The position numbers were made by a program, and so were the translations under genes. Under the pieces are notes generated by a model that was given only the letters and a program-made list of their open reading frames with translations, was not told the DNA's origin and did not search any database. 64,000 nt of DNA from Lycorma delicatula (taxonomy: Eukaryota > Arthropoda > Insecta > Hemiptera > Fulgoridae), in assembly GCF_047948215.1 (NCBI RefSeq), contig NC_134455.1:296955647-297019646 (forward strand), in the 5' to 3' direction. Shown piece by piece: positions 12,361 through 24,290 of this stretch; position 1 is the first letter of the stretch, and the number at the start of each line of letters is the position of its first letter.

Positions 12361-15300
12361 TCATAAAATGCGTATAAATGGGGTACATAATAAATATGTA
12401 TTGAATAATAATTTTAAACTAATTAATTATTTATTATAAAACCAAAAATAAAAAAAAAAACATTGTTCAGAACGTTCTTTTTTTTGTTATCATGTAATAT
12501 TTTCTCTTAGGTTTTTCATCGTAAGCTACTTAATTGTAATTTTCACTATTATTTTCATAAGTTCTGTAAAAAAAGGAAATCATCAATCTATTCAACCAAG
12601 ATAACTGAAATAGGAATTTGCAGATTGCAAGCGTACTGCTGTATTCCAGCTATCGAAAACATAACCAATTCATTGTATTCTACAGGGAAATTTAGTTTTA
12701 AACTTAACTTTTACCACAACGGGGTTAAAATAACTAAACGTTAAAATTTATAACCGTATTAAAAGTTATTATTCATTTAATTAGAAAACTGTTTTATCTG
12801 AGTAAATTTATACTTAGAATATTACTATTTTTGTTTTAATTTAATTCCGGTCGTTAACGATAAACTAAAATGGGAGGAGTAGTAATAGTAATTTTAATGG
12901 TTAGCAACATAGAGGAGGACTGACCGTATCGATTTCAGTTTAAGTAACGAAGGAAATACAGTAGTATCAGCAATGGTAAAATAGTCGTAAGTAGATCGTG
13001 CTGTTGATTTCCAATGAATGATGTTTTGAATGAATTTTCGAATGATTTATCCTACGTATTTAATTAACATTATAATGGATTCAGAGACGTAACCAGGCCT
13101 ATCTTAAGTGCCTGAATATTAATGATTCCCGTTCACTTTAGCTTGAAATCATTTTAGCGTGTAGTTACACAGATTTAGTTTTAAGAGAAACATGAACCGA
13201 TTAATCCTTCCATTACTAACTTTACTATCGATCTAAAAAACCTCTTGCGCATAAAGGCAGACTTTCTATTAATACAATTTGATTTTAATTTTTTTTAATT
13301 TGGTTTAATATTGCTAACAATATATAACGCAGCTAAAGAAACTCAATTTCCAACTTGCAGCATCAAATCGAGCCACGCTTCTAATTTGCCCCACTCAAAT
13401 ATTTTCGACCTTAAATTGCGCATAACTCAAGAACGAGCCTACCAGTCTTCATAAAATTTTCACATGCACAATGTCAGATACGCTTCTACGGCATTTGTTG
13501 TAATTCCTACGAAACAAAATAAAATTATTCTTTTTTTTATAGAACGCATCTCAAAAAGTTAGTTAGGAATCATAGTTTTAGATGCCACTGTTCTATTTCA
13601 ACTGTAAAATAATCTAAAAAAAAGCAATATTAAGAAATACTTTAATAAGAAGCAATATTATATTTTAATAATCTTACTAAATTAAAAAAAAAATCATGTG
13701 AATTTAATGAACGTGATAAAATTTTAATTTTATTAAAATCATTATAATCAATTTCTGAATATAATATATGAAAATTGTTGTTTCAAATGACCTTTTGTAA
13801 CTATATGTAATAGTTTAGCACAATTCCATTTTTTGGTCTTTCTTTTCTAAATTTCTTTCTCAATTTCTTGAAAAAACCAAAAAAAATTCTCAACTTCTTT
13901 TTTTAGTGTAGAAAAATTTTAATATAATTTGAATCTAAGTCGTTTTAGCAATTTTAAATTTTTATTGAAATATAATTACGCATAGCTATACTTTAAAAGA
14001 TTACATTTTTCATTAAAGTGCTGTCCAGCTTTATTATTTTTTATTTATATCATATTTCAACAAATTGTTAAATATTCAAGGTGTTGATTACATTGATCGT
14101 TTATTTTTCTTACTATGCTAAGAGCGGATAAAAATTGCTTGTTACTAGGAATGCTACTGCAGAATATATTGAACCAATTTCTATGAATGAAGTATTGAAT
14201 TCCCGTTATTTAAATATTTCACTTAATCTTAGAAAATCCCATTAAATAATTGTCGATTTGAAGAAAATATATGGTAACGGCAGATACAATTTTATCCAAG
14301 ACTAGCCGGTCGGGGTTCGCTTAGCTCGCCCTTACCGTCTAATGCTGTACCTGGATCCCCACCTTGTTCAGTCCTAAATGCTTGTGAGAATAATTCTTAT
14401 AAATAGCAATTAAATCCTGTTTAATTTATAAAAACGATGTGTGTATTTGTTCAGTTTTTGGTCAAGGTCGCAGACACAACGTTGTTCGAGAAACCACAGT
14501 TTTGCCGATTTTAATAACGGGCTAGGATTTGTCAACAAATCAGTGAATGGTATTATAAACAACATAACCCAAGGTTGTTTATTTTTAAAATTCTGACCTG
14601 TGTGCGAATGACGATGTCAGCTGTTGGTCGGTCAGTTCTCTTCCTGCGTTGGGTGTGTTAGCTTCGGTGCTGTGTATGTTGTTTTTTTTTGTTTTCAATA
14701 AATCGTCGGGTCAAGCTACAAGTTACAAGATTTAAGTTCTCGAAAGACTTTACTTAATTTTTACTTACTGCTCGCGGCTGTTTCTGTATTGTCGGGTATA
14801 ATATATAAAAACTAAAATTAGATTATTTTTTAAGTAACTGTTGTGCTCAGTAAGACTGGTCGTGCTGTAAATTACTTATGTGTTTGAATTCCTTTTTTTT
14901 CTCTTTTTTTTTGTAAATGTAATGTTTATTCAATTATTCTCATTTAAGTCTTCTGTTCTTGTAGCATAAATGTTATTTACCGTATTGTTTTCCTTTATTA
15001 TAGTTGATGCGTAAACTCTTCTTGCGTTTCTGGTATAATTATAAATTTAACAAACTTTAAATAATGTTGATGTGCTGTTTTATTTTTTTTTCTCTCTTTC
15101 GTAATCACTACCCAATCCAGACCATCAGATCCTATCAGAACAGTACTGTAATTTCTTTAGAACAACAGTTTGGTCAGCATAGGACTCGAAACTGTTATCC
15201 GTAGTATACGTCGGCCCCTATCTTAAAAATAATAGTTTGTTACCTTTCTTTCATACGGGTAAAAAAACATTTTGAACGGCTCTTAGCGTTACCAGCCAAT

Positions 15301-15655
15301 ACTACGAGAAGGTGATTGCACATAATTTCTAATTTTTTTGTTTGTGTCTTTAAAAATATTTTTTAGTCAAATATTCAGAGGCAAGTGCAGTCAGACGTGT
15401 GCACACACATTGCACACGTTCCACACAACATTGGCTCTGTTGGTCTAGTCGCCGTGCCATTCTCGCACATTTAAAGCTACTTTTCTCTATATCCAAAAGA
15501 GAAATCGAAAAAGAGATATGAGACTTTTGAAAATGTGAAACACTTCGTAACGGCAATAGTCCTATGTTCTTTCCAGGTATAAAAACTATGCTCATGCAAA
15601 ATTTTAACTCAATCGGTTGGGTAGTTTTTTGTATGAAAGAGTAACAGATTTTTTT
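12361..15655. other. Non-coding DNA with probable uncharacterised repeats
   Basis: No ORF with family motifs. Some patches are less AT-rich and read like repeat consensus pieces: 13360-13500 (GAACGAGCCTACCAGTCTTC...), 14290-14345 (AAGACTAGCCGGTCGGGGTT), 14560-14700 and 15120-15310. The stretch 15590-15650 (TCAATCGGTTGGGTAGTTTT) resembles the 3' ends of some insect LINEs. None can be assigned securely without a repeat library. Confidence 0.4.
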
Positions 15656-16960
15656 ATACAGAGTGAGTCAAAAGTATGAAAACCCCTTAACTTTAAAACC
15701 GTTTCACATAGAATACTTTAACTTTCAGGATAAGGTATTGGTCCCTACTTTACCTTTTGACGAGAAATTGAATTTCTTCTTGGCGGGTGACCCAGAGGTT
15801 GTAATTCAAATATTATAAAGAATAACATTCTTTGTGAGGTAGATCATTTTAAAGGTCTCATTACGATAAGAAAAATTGTATACATAAAACGTTGGTACGA
15901 TATTTTTATCCAAAATGGCGGCGGTATAAAGTTTGGATTTTGAAAAAAAATTACATTGATAATTTAAGGAACTGTTATCGCAAATAAATAAATTTAAAAA
16001 AAATTGATTAAATCGATATTATTAAATAAATTTATAAACAAAATTATTTGTTAAGCGCAACGTTAGCTTATTTACTTACATTTCATTTTAATAAATTTTC
16101 GAAATGTCCTCTCCTTCTCTTGTTTGACAGTATGCCAATCTGTTGTAAAAAGATGGTACTGGATTATTCAATCGATGATTTCCTACGAATATTTTGTGCT
16201 GATTCTCAAATTTTATTTTGTAAATCATCGATATCTTGGGGCTTAGCGAAACAGTACTTTTTACGCAGTACTTTTTACCCCATAGAAAGTAATCCGATGT
16301 CACCATCGGATTACTTTCTATGGGGTAGAAAGTAGTCCGATGTCACTATATATATATATATTGGCCGAATGGTGAATACCCATTCGGCCAATCTTCCAAG
16401 AAAAAATTCATTTAAAATTTCACGTACTTGAAGACAAAAATGAGGCGGGACAACATCTTATTGAAAACAAATGTTTTGGAAGTCGGGGCCAACAACGTTT
16501 AAATAAATGTCGACTGTATAAATCGTAGACTCAACAATATCTGACGTTACATATACTTTGATTGGATATTGTTTATTTATTATATTGTGTGCAGTTACGG
16601 CTATTTACATTGCCGTTTAAAAAAAACCGTGGCCTCATCACTAAAAACTATGTGTTTAATACATTAGGATCTGCACAAATATTGTTCATCGTAATTTCGA
16701 ACTCAAGTCTTCGATCGTAATTATCTTCATTACGTTCTTGCACCGAACAAATTTTGAAGGATTTGAAAGTTTCACTTTTTAATTTTCGAATCACTGAACT
16801 TGGGTAATGTTGTCGTGCTTTTGTTCGAGTCCATGGAATGAGATTATCAATAAATTCCTGCATAATCTTTAACGATTTGTTATTATTTGTTGCAGATTTA
16901 GGCCTCCCTAGTTTTCTCCTATTATTATGCTCTCTATTTTTTAAATCATTTGATGGTTTT
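15656..16960 (-). pseudogene. Second decayed Tc1/mariner-like transposase element
   Basis: The left boundary is suggested by GAGTGAGTCAAAAGTATG at 15660, a terminal-repeat-like phrase. Its partner on the right was not found. The minus strand carries, in order, RRKLGRPKSATNNNKSLK and a 71-aa open block ending in YDRRLEFEITMNNICADPNV (16863-16648). Next are SDEATVFFKRQ with its frame-shifted partner FFLNGNVNSRN near 16640 (first catalytic D) and PPHFCLQVREILNEFF near 16440 (second D region). A rearranged DYFLWG block follows near 16290, then the C-terminus FYNRLAYCQTREGEDISKIY ending near 16090. Stops and frameshifts are frequent. The region between the second and third catalytic blocks has been replaced by inverted duplications. 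It differs from the transposase at 6150-7030 by its SDEATF-type first motif, so it is a separate lineage. Confidence 0.82.
16276..16391. repeat. Two strong hairpins inside transposase relic
   Basis: Hairpin 1: perfect 24-bp stem 16276-16299 / 16304-16327 with a 4-nt loop. The stem sequence is the DYFLWG-coding segment of the transposase, present again in direct orientation on the far side (16323-16345). Hairpin 2: perfect 12-bp stem 16361-16372 / 16380-16391 (TTGGCCGAATGG) with a 7-nt loop. A short TA repeat lies between them. The direct-inverted-direct order looks like template switching during repair or replication. Confidence 0.9.
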
Positions 16961-17504
16961 TGACACTGTACCTTATGAAATAAGAGTTACGATTATTAAA
17001 TGTTGCGTTAGTGATTCACAACCTTATATGAGTTATATGATCTAACTCTATCACCAAAACCCTCATCATTAAAATTGTGGCCCTCAATGCTTACTAAGTG
17101 ACATGTTGATAGCAATGTTAGCAGGTAGTACAGAAAAAATTAATTCAGTAAAAAACAATTGCAAGAATAAGGTAAAAAAGATATAAATAACAAAGGTGGC
17201 ATACAGATTTGGTAAAGCAACACAAACTCAATTAGCCAACGGATCACAATATATTCTCATAAGAAATTAAGTGTTATAATGAAACACTCTAAATGAAATA
17301 TTATACAACAAATAAGTAAGTTTCAATTTTGCTGCAGTGACAAGACACTATCAGTGACCAGCTTGATAAAGTGACAACATTTTTATTTATTTACTCATTA
17401 AATTGGAACAAAAATAGTTTTTGTGTGAAAAAATAAAAATTTTTTAATTAAAAAAAAATTAAATTTAACTTTTAATCTAATTTTAGGGGTTTCTATATTT
17501 TTTA
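16961..17504. other. AT-rich spacer
   Basis: No gene or named element seen. It may include the undetected right part of the preceding transposon. Confidence 0.45.
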
Positions 17505-17611
17505 CTCTCTCTCTCTCTCTCTCTTTCACTCACTCTCTCACTCTCTCTCTCTCACACTTTCTCACACACACACTCTCTCTCTCTCTCTGTGTGTGTGTGT
17601 AGAGAGAGAGC
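17505..17611 (+). repeat. Compound CT/CA/GT/AG microsatellite
   Basis: About 90 nt of almost pure pyrimidine/CA repeat (CT runs broken by CACT and CACACA) is followed by a GT run and then an AG run ending at 17610. The CT part is complementary to the terminal AG part. The tract can form slipped, triplex or hairpin structures. Confidence 0.9.
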
Positions 17612-18973
17612 AAATGTAGAAAATCAAAATTTTACGAAAACTTATGAGATTTATTTTAACAATATTTTAATACAAAATTAAAATGTGTAGCAAATTAAGT
17701 ACGAGTACATATCATATGGTTTAGTGACAATGTTCTATTGGGGTATTTTAAGTTAAAAAATACCTTATTTATTAGAAATAATAAAGTACATATTCATGAA
17801 AAATATAATAAATAAAAATAAAATATAATAATATTTATTTTTTTATTAACTTTTTAGCAGTTTTTATTTATTAATTTGTATGAAAATATTAATAATAAAA
17901 AAAAGAAATATTCAAAAACTATTTGTTGACGTAAAAGAATTTAGACGGTATAAATTGGTTATACGAGGAACTATTTTCCATTTTGTTTATTACAGAAACC
18001 AACAAAAATTGACCTATATATTAAAATATGTAAAATTAATCTATATTTTAAATTTTAGGCAATATATAATTAATTTTTTTTTCCTTTTTTATGCACGTAA
18101 TAGTACAAACTTGAAATATAGTACTGTTGGCCGACCTCAATACTCCAGTCCGTTACGGAGTTTTGCGTACTAAATTATGATTGAGACTGTACATGTCCCA
18201 GTGGACATGTACAGGACGGCAGTCTGCTGCCCGACTTTTTAATTAATTTTTTTGTAATAAATCCCCCCCTCTCCGATACGCGGTGTCATAATTTTATTTT
18301 TATTACGAAATGCTTTAGTTTAATTAGAATTCGTTTAATTAGAATTGATACGATATAAAACTTGCAGAATCCTGTCACATCTTGACATATATTTACTTCT
18401 TTAAATCCCTGAGAATTTTGAAAATTGTTTAATCGACTTAGTAATTAGGAAAATTATAAAAAGGATTAGAATAACATTGTGTTACTTTTTTTTTATGTAA
18501 GCCTGTTTATCGTTTAGAGTTATTGAAACTCTTTCCAATGAGTCCAAAAAACTCTTTAATACCATTTCCTCTTCTATACTAACGATAAATAAACCTGATT
18601 GATGACAAAATCGTCAATTTTTATGAGTACTTTTCTAAAGTTCTGAAAATCCGCTGTAATGTTTACGAACAGTACAAAATTTTTAACGACATTAGACGGG
18701 TACAATTTTTCATACATATTTTGGTGTAGACGTTGCAGCTCAGAATATCGTTTGCGCTTTTTTTTTACTGGAAAACATTATGAAAATTCGCTGCAATGAG
18801 GGGAAAGATGTCAAACGAACTCAATCGTTCTGCATTCTTGAAATGAACACCGTATTTCTTTAATAAACCTCTGAAACTACGTGTACATGCGTACATACAT
18901 GGTATACAATATGGCGGGCATCGTGTTAGGTTGATTTTTGTAAACCTCGTTCACTTTAAACTCTGAGCGTAAC
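17612..18973. other. AT-rich DNA with small hairpin at 18187-18214
   Basis: The 97-aa open frame at 17880-18173 is lysine/isoleucine/tyrosine-rich, lacks motifs and is probably chance. At 18187-18214 a perfect 12-bp inverted repeat (CTGTACATGTCC) has a 4-nt loop. The stretch 18600-18960 is less AT-rich and may be old transposon sequence. Confidence 0.5.
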
Positions 18974-19130
18974 TTTTTTTTTAACCTCCAGGATGACCGT
19001 TAGGTATTGCTTCAAAGGATGAGATAAATGATGTATAGCGTTTGTGAAAATGCCATGCCTGACCGGAATTCGAACTCGGGTCCTCCGGATGAAAGGCCGA
19101 GACGCTACCACTCGCGCCACAGAGGCCGAC
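18974..19130 (-). mobile_element. SINE-A copy (tRNA-derived)
   Basis: Read on the minus strand it has a tRNA-like head: TGGCGCGAGTGGTAGCG matches a Pol III A box and GAGTTCGAATTCC a B box. A short body follows (GGCATGGCATTTTCACA, GAAGCAATACCTAACGGT), then an A-rich tail at 18974-18982. Head and body match the plus-strand copy at 49322-49467, which fixes both ends at about 150 bp. Such SINEs are moved by a partner LINE; which LINE is not shown here. Confidence 0.88.
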
Positions 19131-20189
19131 AACCGTAATAAGGGTTATCAGTAAATCTTAGTAAGGGTTATCAACACGTCAACATCTCATGTCGGCCAGA
19201 TTTCTTCACTTATGGCAATACGTATAGCTGTTGACCAGTTGCACTTTAAACAGATTTAGAAAAACTGCTGTGTCTAAAAAAACTTTATAATATTTAATGA
19301 AAACGAAAAAAGGCAACTCAAGATATATAAAAATTATTTAAAGAAAATACTTTTTTGATACTTTCTTTATAATTATATAACTATTTCTGAATAGTATTTT
19401 ATATTATTCCTTTGTAAGCAATATATTAAAATATAGACTTTTCATCTGTAATTCCTAATTCTTACACACATATATATATATATTTTTACACACACTATCC
19501 TTGAAATTGAAAACTAATGTTTCCAAAAATCTATTTATTTCTTCATTACTTATTCACAATTAACTAAAATTAAATCTAATTGCTGCATACGACAATAAAA
19601 ATTACAATGTATTAATTTTAATTAGATTACACTGTCATCAGACTTGCAAACTGATTAAAATCTTATATTAATACAAATTAGTTCTACATATATATGCACT
19701 CTAAGAGATTTAAACAAAACATAAAACAATTTACTTATAAAGAACAAAAATTAGCCAGTGAATTGTGTAAAAAAAAATTAAAAAAACAATCTACCAAACA
19801 CTGCAATATCTCCTGAGACACCAAAAACCCCTACATACAAACGCATGTTCATTATTAAGCCGAAGAGCCAATATCACGGACCTAAATTTCGTACCACTCT
19901 GGAAAAAATCAGCATCATTATGAGAACTTATACAAACGCATCATAAAAAATGCAGGAAAATTCATAATTTGATTTGAGAAAGCCAACTGGAGAAAGATCT
20001 AGGAAAGCTGCAATTTTCATTACAGAAAATTTACCGGAGTAGCCTCAGAATCCTGCATTTTTAAGTTAGTTTTTTCAGTTATTGCAAAGTTGGTTTTTTT
20101 AAAACCTAAGTCTTGTAAATTACTGAGCAGCTCTCATTTACTAAAGTAAATTTACATTTCTTTTTTAATTTAGCATTTACTTTATAGCA
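19131..20189. other. AT-rich spacer, possible retroelement debris
   Basis: Mostly AT-rich. The stretch 19840-20060 is less biased and contains phrases such as AAAGATCTAGGAAAGCTGC, but no protein motif was secured. It may be an upstream remnant of the Jockey RT fragment that follows. Confidence 0.4.
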
Positions 20190-20690
20190 TATTACTGTAA
20201 CAGTAGTCCCACAAGAGTTTAATCTCACCGATTCGCTTCTATATTTATACTTAGGTTTTCCCTGTTGCTTAGAGAATAGCGATAATAACTCCGACACGGT
20301 TATTATGTTGCGACATATTCTATACAAATATTTATCATAAGTTTACAGCAGCACATCACTTGCATTTCATGCAGATATAGTTTGAAGAATAAGAGATTAA
20401 AAGTTAATCCAACAAAATCTGTACATGTCGTTCACTTTGCGCAGAAACGTGATACAATCAGTATTCTTAAATACCAAATCTATTTCAGAATAATCAATCG
20501 TTTGATGCCGTAGAATTCACGTGGATCAACGGCTTACCTGGATATACCACATTAAAAAGAAACATTTTATCTTGAACTCAAGTAAGAAGCACGTTTATAT
20601 GTCATTACGAATTACCTGTTCATCTAAGATTAATATCAATGCTGTACAAATATCTTTTTAAATCCAACTGGGTGAATGTTTTTAACATTT
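20190..20690 (+). pseudogene. Jockey-clade RT fragment, heavily decayed
   Basis: Plus-strand translation in changing frames recovers the middle-to-late RT of a Jockey element. VTVVPQEF followed by LLYLYLGFP near 20205-20265 corresponds to the VPQGSVLSPLLY motif. LKVNPTKSVHV and MSFTLRRNV near 20400-20450 match the thumb-side block, and HVDQRLTWIYHIKKKHF near 20520-20560 matches the conserved HLDRRLTW region. Stops and frameshifts are numerous and the YADD segment is lost or unreadable. Endonuclease, gag and 3' end were not found nearby. Orientation is opposite to the nested Jockey at 21362-24623, so it is an independent insertion. Confidence 0.75.
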
Positions 20691-21124
20691 TTGATTCCGC
20701 TGAAAAAAAGTACTTTAAAGTTAATCCAAATTTTTCAGATTTAGTATTTTGATTTTTCTATTAAACTGTAGTCGTAAATATTATTATTTATCTTAAATTA
20801 TATATTTTTATTTACTTATGTTTATTGTATTTGCGTATTTGTTCATATGATTACAAATTATTCAAATTACGTATCGTACATCATGTTTTAGTCTAAAAGA
20901 TCTATTCGTAAAAGTTGTTATAGAATAAATATATTCTAACATCTAACTTTTATTAATAAAGATATAAATTATATATACAATTTCTTCGTGTTTGTATGTA
21001 TATATTTACAAAGCAGTGGAAAGGAACGGGTTACGGAGAAGATTTCTGGAAATATAATCCTTTTGTATAGGATATACTAGGGATGAATTATTAAAAAAAA
21101 TTATATATCTGCAGCCATAAATTC

Positions 21125-21244
21125 TTTTTTATGTTTTTTTGTCACGTAAGCTTGAAGCTTATGCGTGAAATATGAAAATGGGATTCGAACCCAGGACCTC
21201 CGGATGAAAGACCTAGTCACTACCACTCCGCTACAGAAACCGGC
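21125..21244 (-). mobile_element. SINE-A-related copy inside the palindrome's left arm
   Basis: The minus strand carries a tRNA-like head: TAGCGGAGTGGTAG (A box) and GGGTTCGAATCCC (B box) separated by CTTTCATCCGGAGGTCC, as in the other SINE-A copies. The 3' body differs (TTTCACGCATAAGCTTCAAG...) and ends in an A-rich tail at 21125-21140. Its head is shared but its tail is not, so it is a distinct subfamily. The inserted block is absent from the palindrome's right arm, which confirms insertion. Confidence 0.85.
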
Positions 21245-21371
21245 GTGGTAAAAATTAACAATTATAAAAATCTATGTTTTTAAAATGAACTGTTACGATT
21301 ATTTTTATCCCAATCTAATTTATTCCAAGACCATAGTTTGCGTTTTACGACTACAGTACAATTTTTTTTTT

Positions 21372-22750
21372 TCAACAACCAGTATATTTACAATCGGCAC
21401 AAGTGGAACAATAAGTAACTCGCTTGTTATCAAGCAGATTGGTTGTTAAATGGTTGACATGATTTTCAAGTCGCTGCTGGTACTTCATTGGGCTGTCTCA
21501 CAACCTCACGAGCGGTGGGAAGCTCTAGATATTCGTGAATTTCATTATTCCGAGTGAACCATGGCGCCTCAGCAATTGCTCTCGTTATTTTGTTTTGGAC
21601 GCGTTAGTATTACTTACTATTCCCTACAACTTCATACCATAAGTCCAGATTGGTCGTTGGATAACCTTATAAATCAGTACTTTATTGGATAACATGAGGC
21701 GTGAGTTTCTCCGTAGCAGCCACTGCAGTTCCCCATACTTCGCTTTCTTTTCATCCTCGCTTGACATTTCTAGGTGAACCGCCTATTTAGGTGAAGTCCT
21801 AGGTAAAAGTGCTCTGTCTTCTGGCCTCCTGAATCGTTGTCAATTTCGTCTGAGATGCCATTTTGAAACAATTAGATTTATCACTTCTCTCGGATAGGTA
21901 TTGTCTTTGGTCGAACGTACATCTTCAGGTGTAGATCGCCGATATACCTTCCTGCATCACCGGCGTTAGATAGTACGTTGCATAGTCAATATCCTCAGAG
22001 GTATCGTGCGAAAATGTGTCAATCAGTTTTCCTCGATCCAGTTCTGATAAGAGACTTAATTTCGTATGCAGGATAGGCTCCTTAGCGCCGACGTTCTCAC
22101 TGTAAGTAAAACGGGCGAGTAGTCCGACGTCGAATCCACATATGTAGATGATATACCTGAAGTGATAAAAAAGTAATCCGGGTAGTAAAAAAGTAAATCC
22201 GGAATCTTCGTTAGGTCCGTAGGCCAGTATGTCAGCTGGAATCCCGAAACTACGTCCAGGTGTAGATTTTGAACACACTTGTTCAACATCCTTCCCCTTC
22301 AGTTGTCAACCGCGAACCCCACAACTGGTCTTTCACGTTCCAGTCCCCTCCAGCGATAAACCTAGAACCTAGTGTTGCAATGTATTCGGAGAACAACTTT
22401 TTGTAGCATGGCACGGAGGACAGTACATCTCGATACAGTCTTATAGGTCCCAACCAAACTGTGTCTTCAACCGTGGTTGCCCAAGTCTGGTTAGTGCAGA
22501 AACCTGGAAGTTGGTGATGCCTCAGAGAATTCCTAACCAGTATCGCAGTTCCCCATGGGCTGTCCGTCTGGGTCATTTGTTTCATACATCGAGAAACCTT
22601 GAAGTGTAAGGTAATTCCGGTCTGTAAAGCGCGTCTCTTATACTAGTATTACGTCCCGAGAATTGGAAATTGCCATAATTTCTAGTTCTTCCCGCCTCGA
22701 AAGTAGGCCGTTAATATTCCATGTAACGATGCGGAGAAATTTTGCAAGGA
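21372..22750 (-). pseudogene. Jockey ORF2 relic: endonuclease plus C-terminus, RT deleted
   Basis: The minus strand starts with an apurinic-type endonuclease domain: RIVTWNINGLLSRREELEIM and ISNSRDVILV, then a stop where SETR is expected, near 22730-22640. FIAGGDWNVKDQLWGSR follows near 22340 (catalytic D/N block) and TSDYSPVLLTV near 22100 (normally SDHSPVLL; the histidine is replaced by tyrosine). A linker NTYPREVINLIVSKWHLRRN lies near 21890. The sequence then jumps to the far C-terminal region: ELQWLLRRNSRLMLSNKVLIYK near 21700, RPIWTYGMKL near 21645, RAIAEAPWFTRNNEIHEYLEL near 21560. It ends CKYTGC and a stop touching the poly(A). The whole RT palm is absent. Two TAGGTGAA repeats (21771-21778, 21788-21795) sit at the junction. 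Several stops and frameshifts are present. Confidence 0.88.
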
Positions 22751-24290
22751 ACAGATTTTTAAGAGTACCTTAGCAAGCAAGGTTATTAGACTTCCAATCT
22801 GTTGAACTAGGAAATTTATATTTGATGAAAGCCTTTGTAACCTGTCTACATTATTCTCACCATTACGGCCAGCTTCCGCAGCAAACGTTCTGTGGAGAGA
22901 CTCGGACCTTGCGCCGACAGTTCCAGACGCTCCATATCCCAACGTGGGGAAATCTTTATCATCAAACGTGAGGCCGGTCGCTCTACGGCTAGCGGATTCG
23001 ACTCTCGGAGCAAGTTGTGAGTTCCAATTCGCCTTTTGTGTTCGTTTCCTCTCTAATATTTGTCGGTACACTCCGCAGCCGGATGGATAAAACACAGTTT
23101 GCAGGAGTCCTCCTGTCCTTCCAGGATCAGTCAGCTGTTCGATGATCTTCCCCGCATTTTACACAGCGGAGGGACGTTATGGGGCTGTTTTTGGTTTTCC
23201 TGTACTGTTGGGACCTCATGCACTGCACGAGGCCTGTTGGTTTCCTTGAACCAACAGGCCGTGGTTTGAGAACCATGTACTTCAACTAAATTTATGATTT
23301 TCTTGTACGTTTCAATATCTTTGGAAATTATTCTAAGTTGCTTACCTCCTATTAGTCGAATGTTGTAATCTCTCTTACCCACGACCGTTTCTAACAGTTG
23401 GTACAACTGTAGCACATCATTTAACCCGTAAAGTACAATAGGTGGAGGGTTGACGGGTTCCGTTTGGTTCGTAATATTCGTATCCTCTAATGGAAGGCCA
23501 CTAAATCTATTTGATATGGGTAATCCACCGTTGCTAGGATTATGGGCACTTCTGCGTTTTAGGTGGTACCACAGTTTGACCGATTCTAGACGTATTTTTA
23601 CATGCTGATTACGAATATGCTATTCTGTTTGATATTTTTTTGATATCGGGTGATACTTAACAGTAACCGAAAATTTTACTTCTTATAATTATAAATATAA
23701 ATTAACCAAACTTAGCCTATGCTCGCTTTGCTCTCTTACCTCGACTAATTAACAGTAATGCTTTAATTATTTAAACGAATAAATAATTGCAATTATTACT
23801 GAATTTGTTATTTAAATACTCAAAACATTGCTGTGTTAATTAGTCAAGGTTAGCGAGCGAAAGTATTGTAGCTTACGTTTTGTTAAATTATATTTATAAA
23901 ATTAATATAAACGGTTATAAAAAGGCAAAAAATATTAAAAGAATAACATATTGGTAATCAGCATGTAAAATAGGTATAGAAGTTCAAACTGTGGTACCAC
24001 CCAAAGTGCACAAGTGCCGGATTATAAATTGCAGTTTGTTTTCTCGGCATAAATATAGTTCCGTCACTGAATAGAAGTAGGTTGGGATTCCATAATTACA
24101 CTGTCGCTATCGCTTGAATTTTCCAATAGAATGTTTGCTATGTCATCTCTAATTAGTTTTCTACGTGCTACCTTCCTCGGATCTCTATTTGACGAAGGTA
24201 ATGGACCACGTTTTCTAGATTTTATTTCATAACCTCCACAATCAGATATCCCTTCGTCGATCATATCAGCTAATGTTAACTGATCCCGCA
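22682..24290 (-). pseudogene. Jockey ORF1 (gag-like) relic, interrupted
   Basis: The N-terminal part lies near 24290-24063: a basic and acidic segment with RKRGPLPSSNRDPRKVARRK and LLENSSDSDSVIMES. After the MITE (23544-24018) gag continues in NPSNGGLPISNRFSGLPLED, NPPPIVLYGLNDVLQLYQLL, and NIRLIGGKQLRIISKDIETY. These match the proline-rich lead-in and the RNA-binding region that precedes the zinc knuckles in Jockey gags. The zinc-knuckle part is mostly lost by deletion; remnants such as GCGVYRQILERKR remain near 23060. The C-terminal helix-rich tail runs to the stop at 22682, overlapping the start of ORF2. Frame changes make it non-functional. Confidence 0.82.
23544..24018. mobile_element. 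475-bp palindromic MITE with 7-bp target duplication
   Basis: The two halves are inverted copies along nearly their whole length, centred near 23790 on AATAATTGCAATTATT. The ends read GGGCACTTCTGCG and, inverted, GGCACTTGTGCAC; both then continue into GGTGGTACCACAGTTTG. The direct repeat GGATTAT flanks it at 23537-23543 and 24019-24025, and removing element plus one repeat rejoins the Jockey gag. There is no ORF. A 7-bp (possibly 8-bp) duplication with a GGGCACTT-type end does not let me name the superfamily; hAT-like is one option. Confidence 0.88.
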
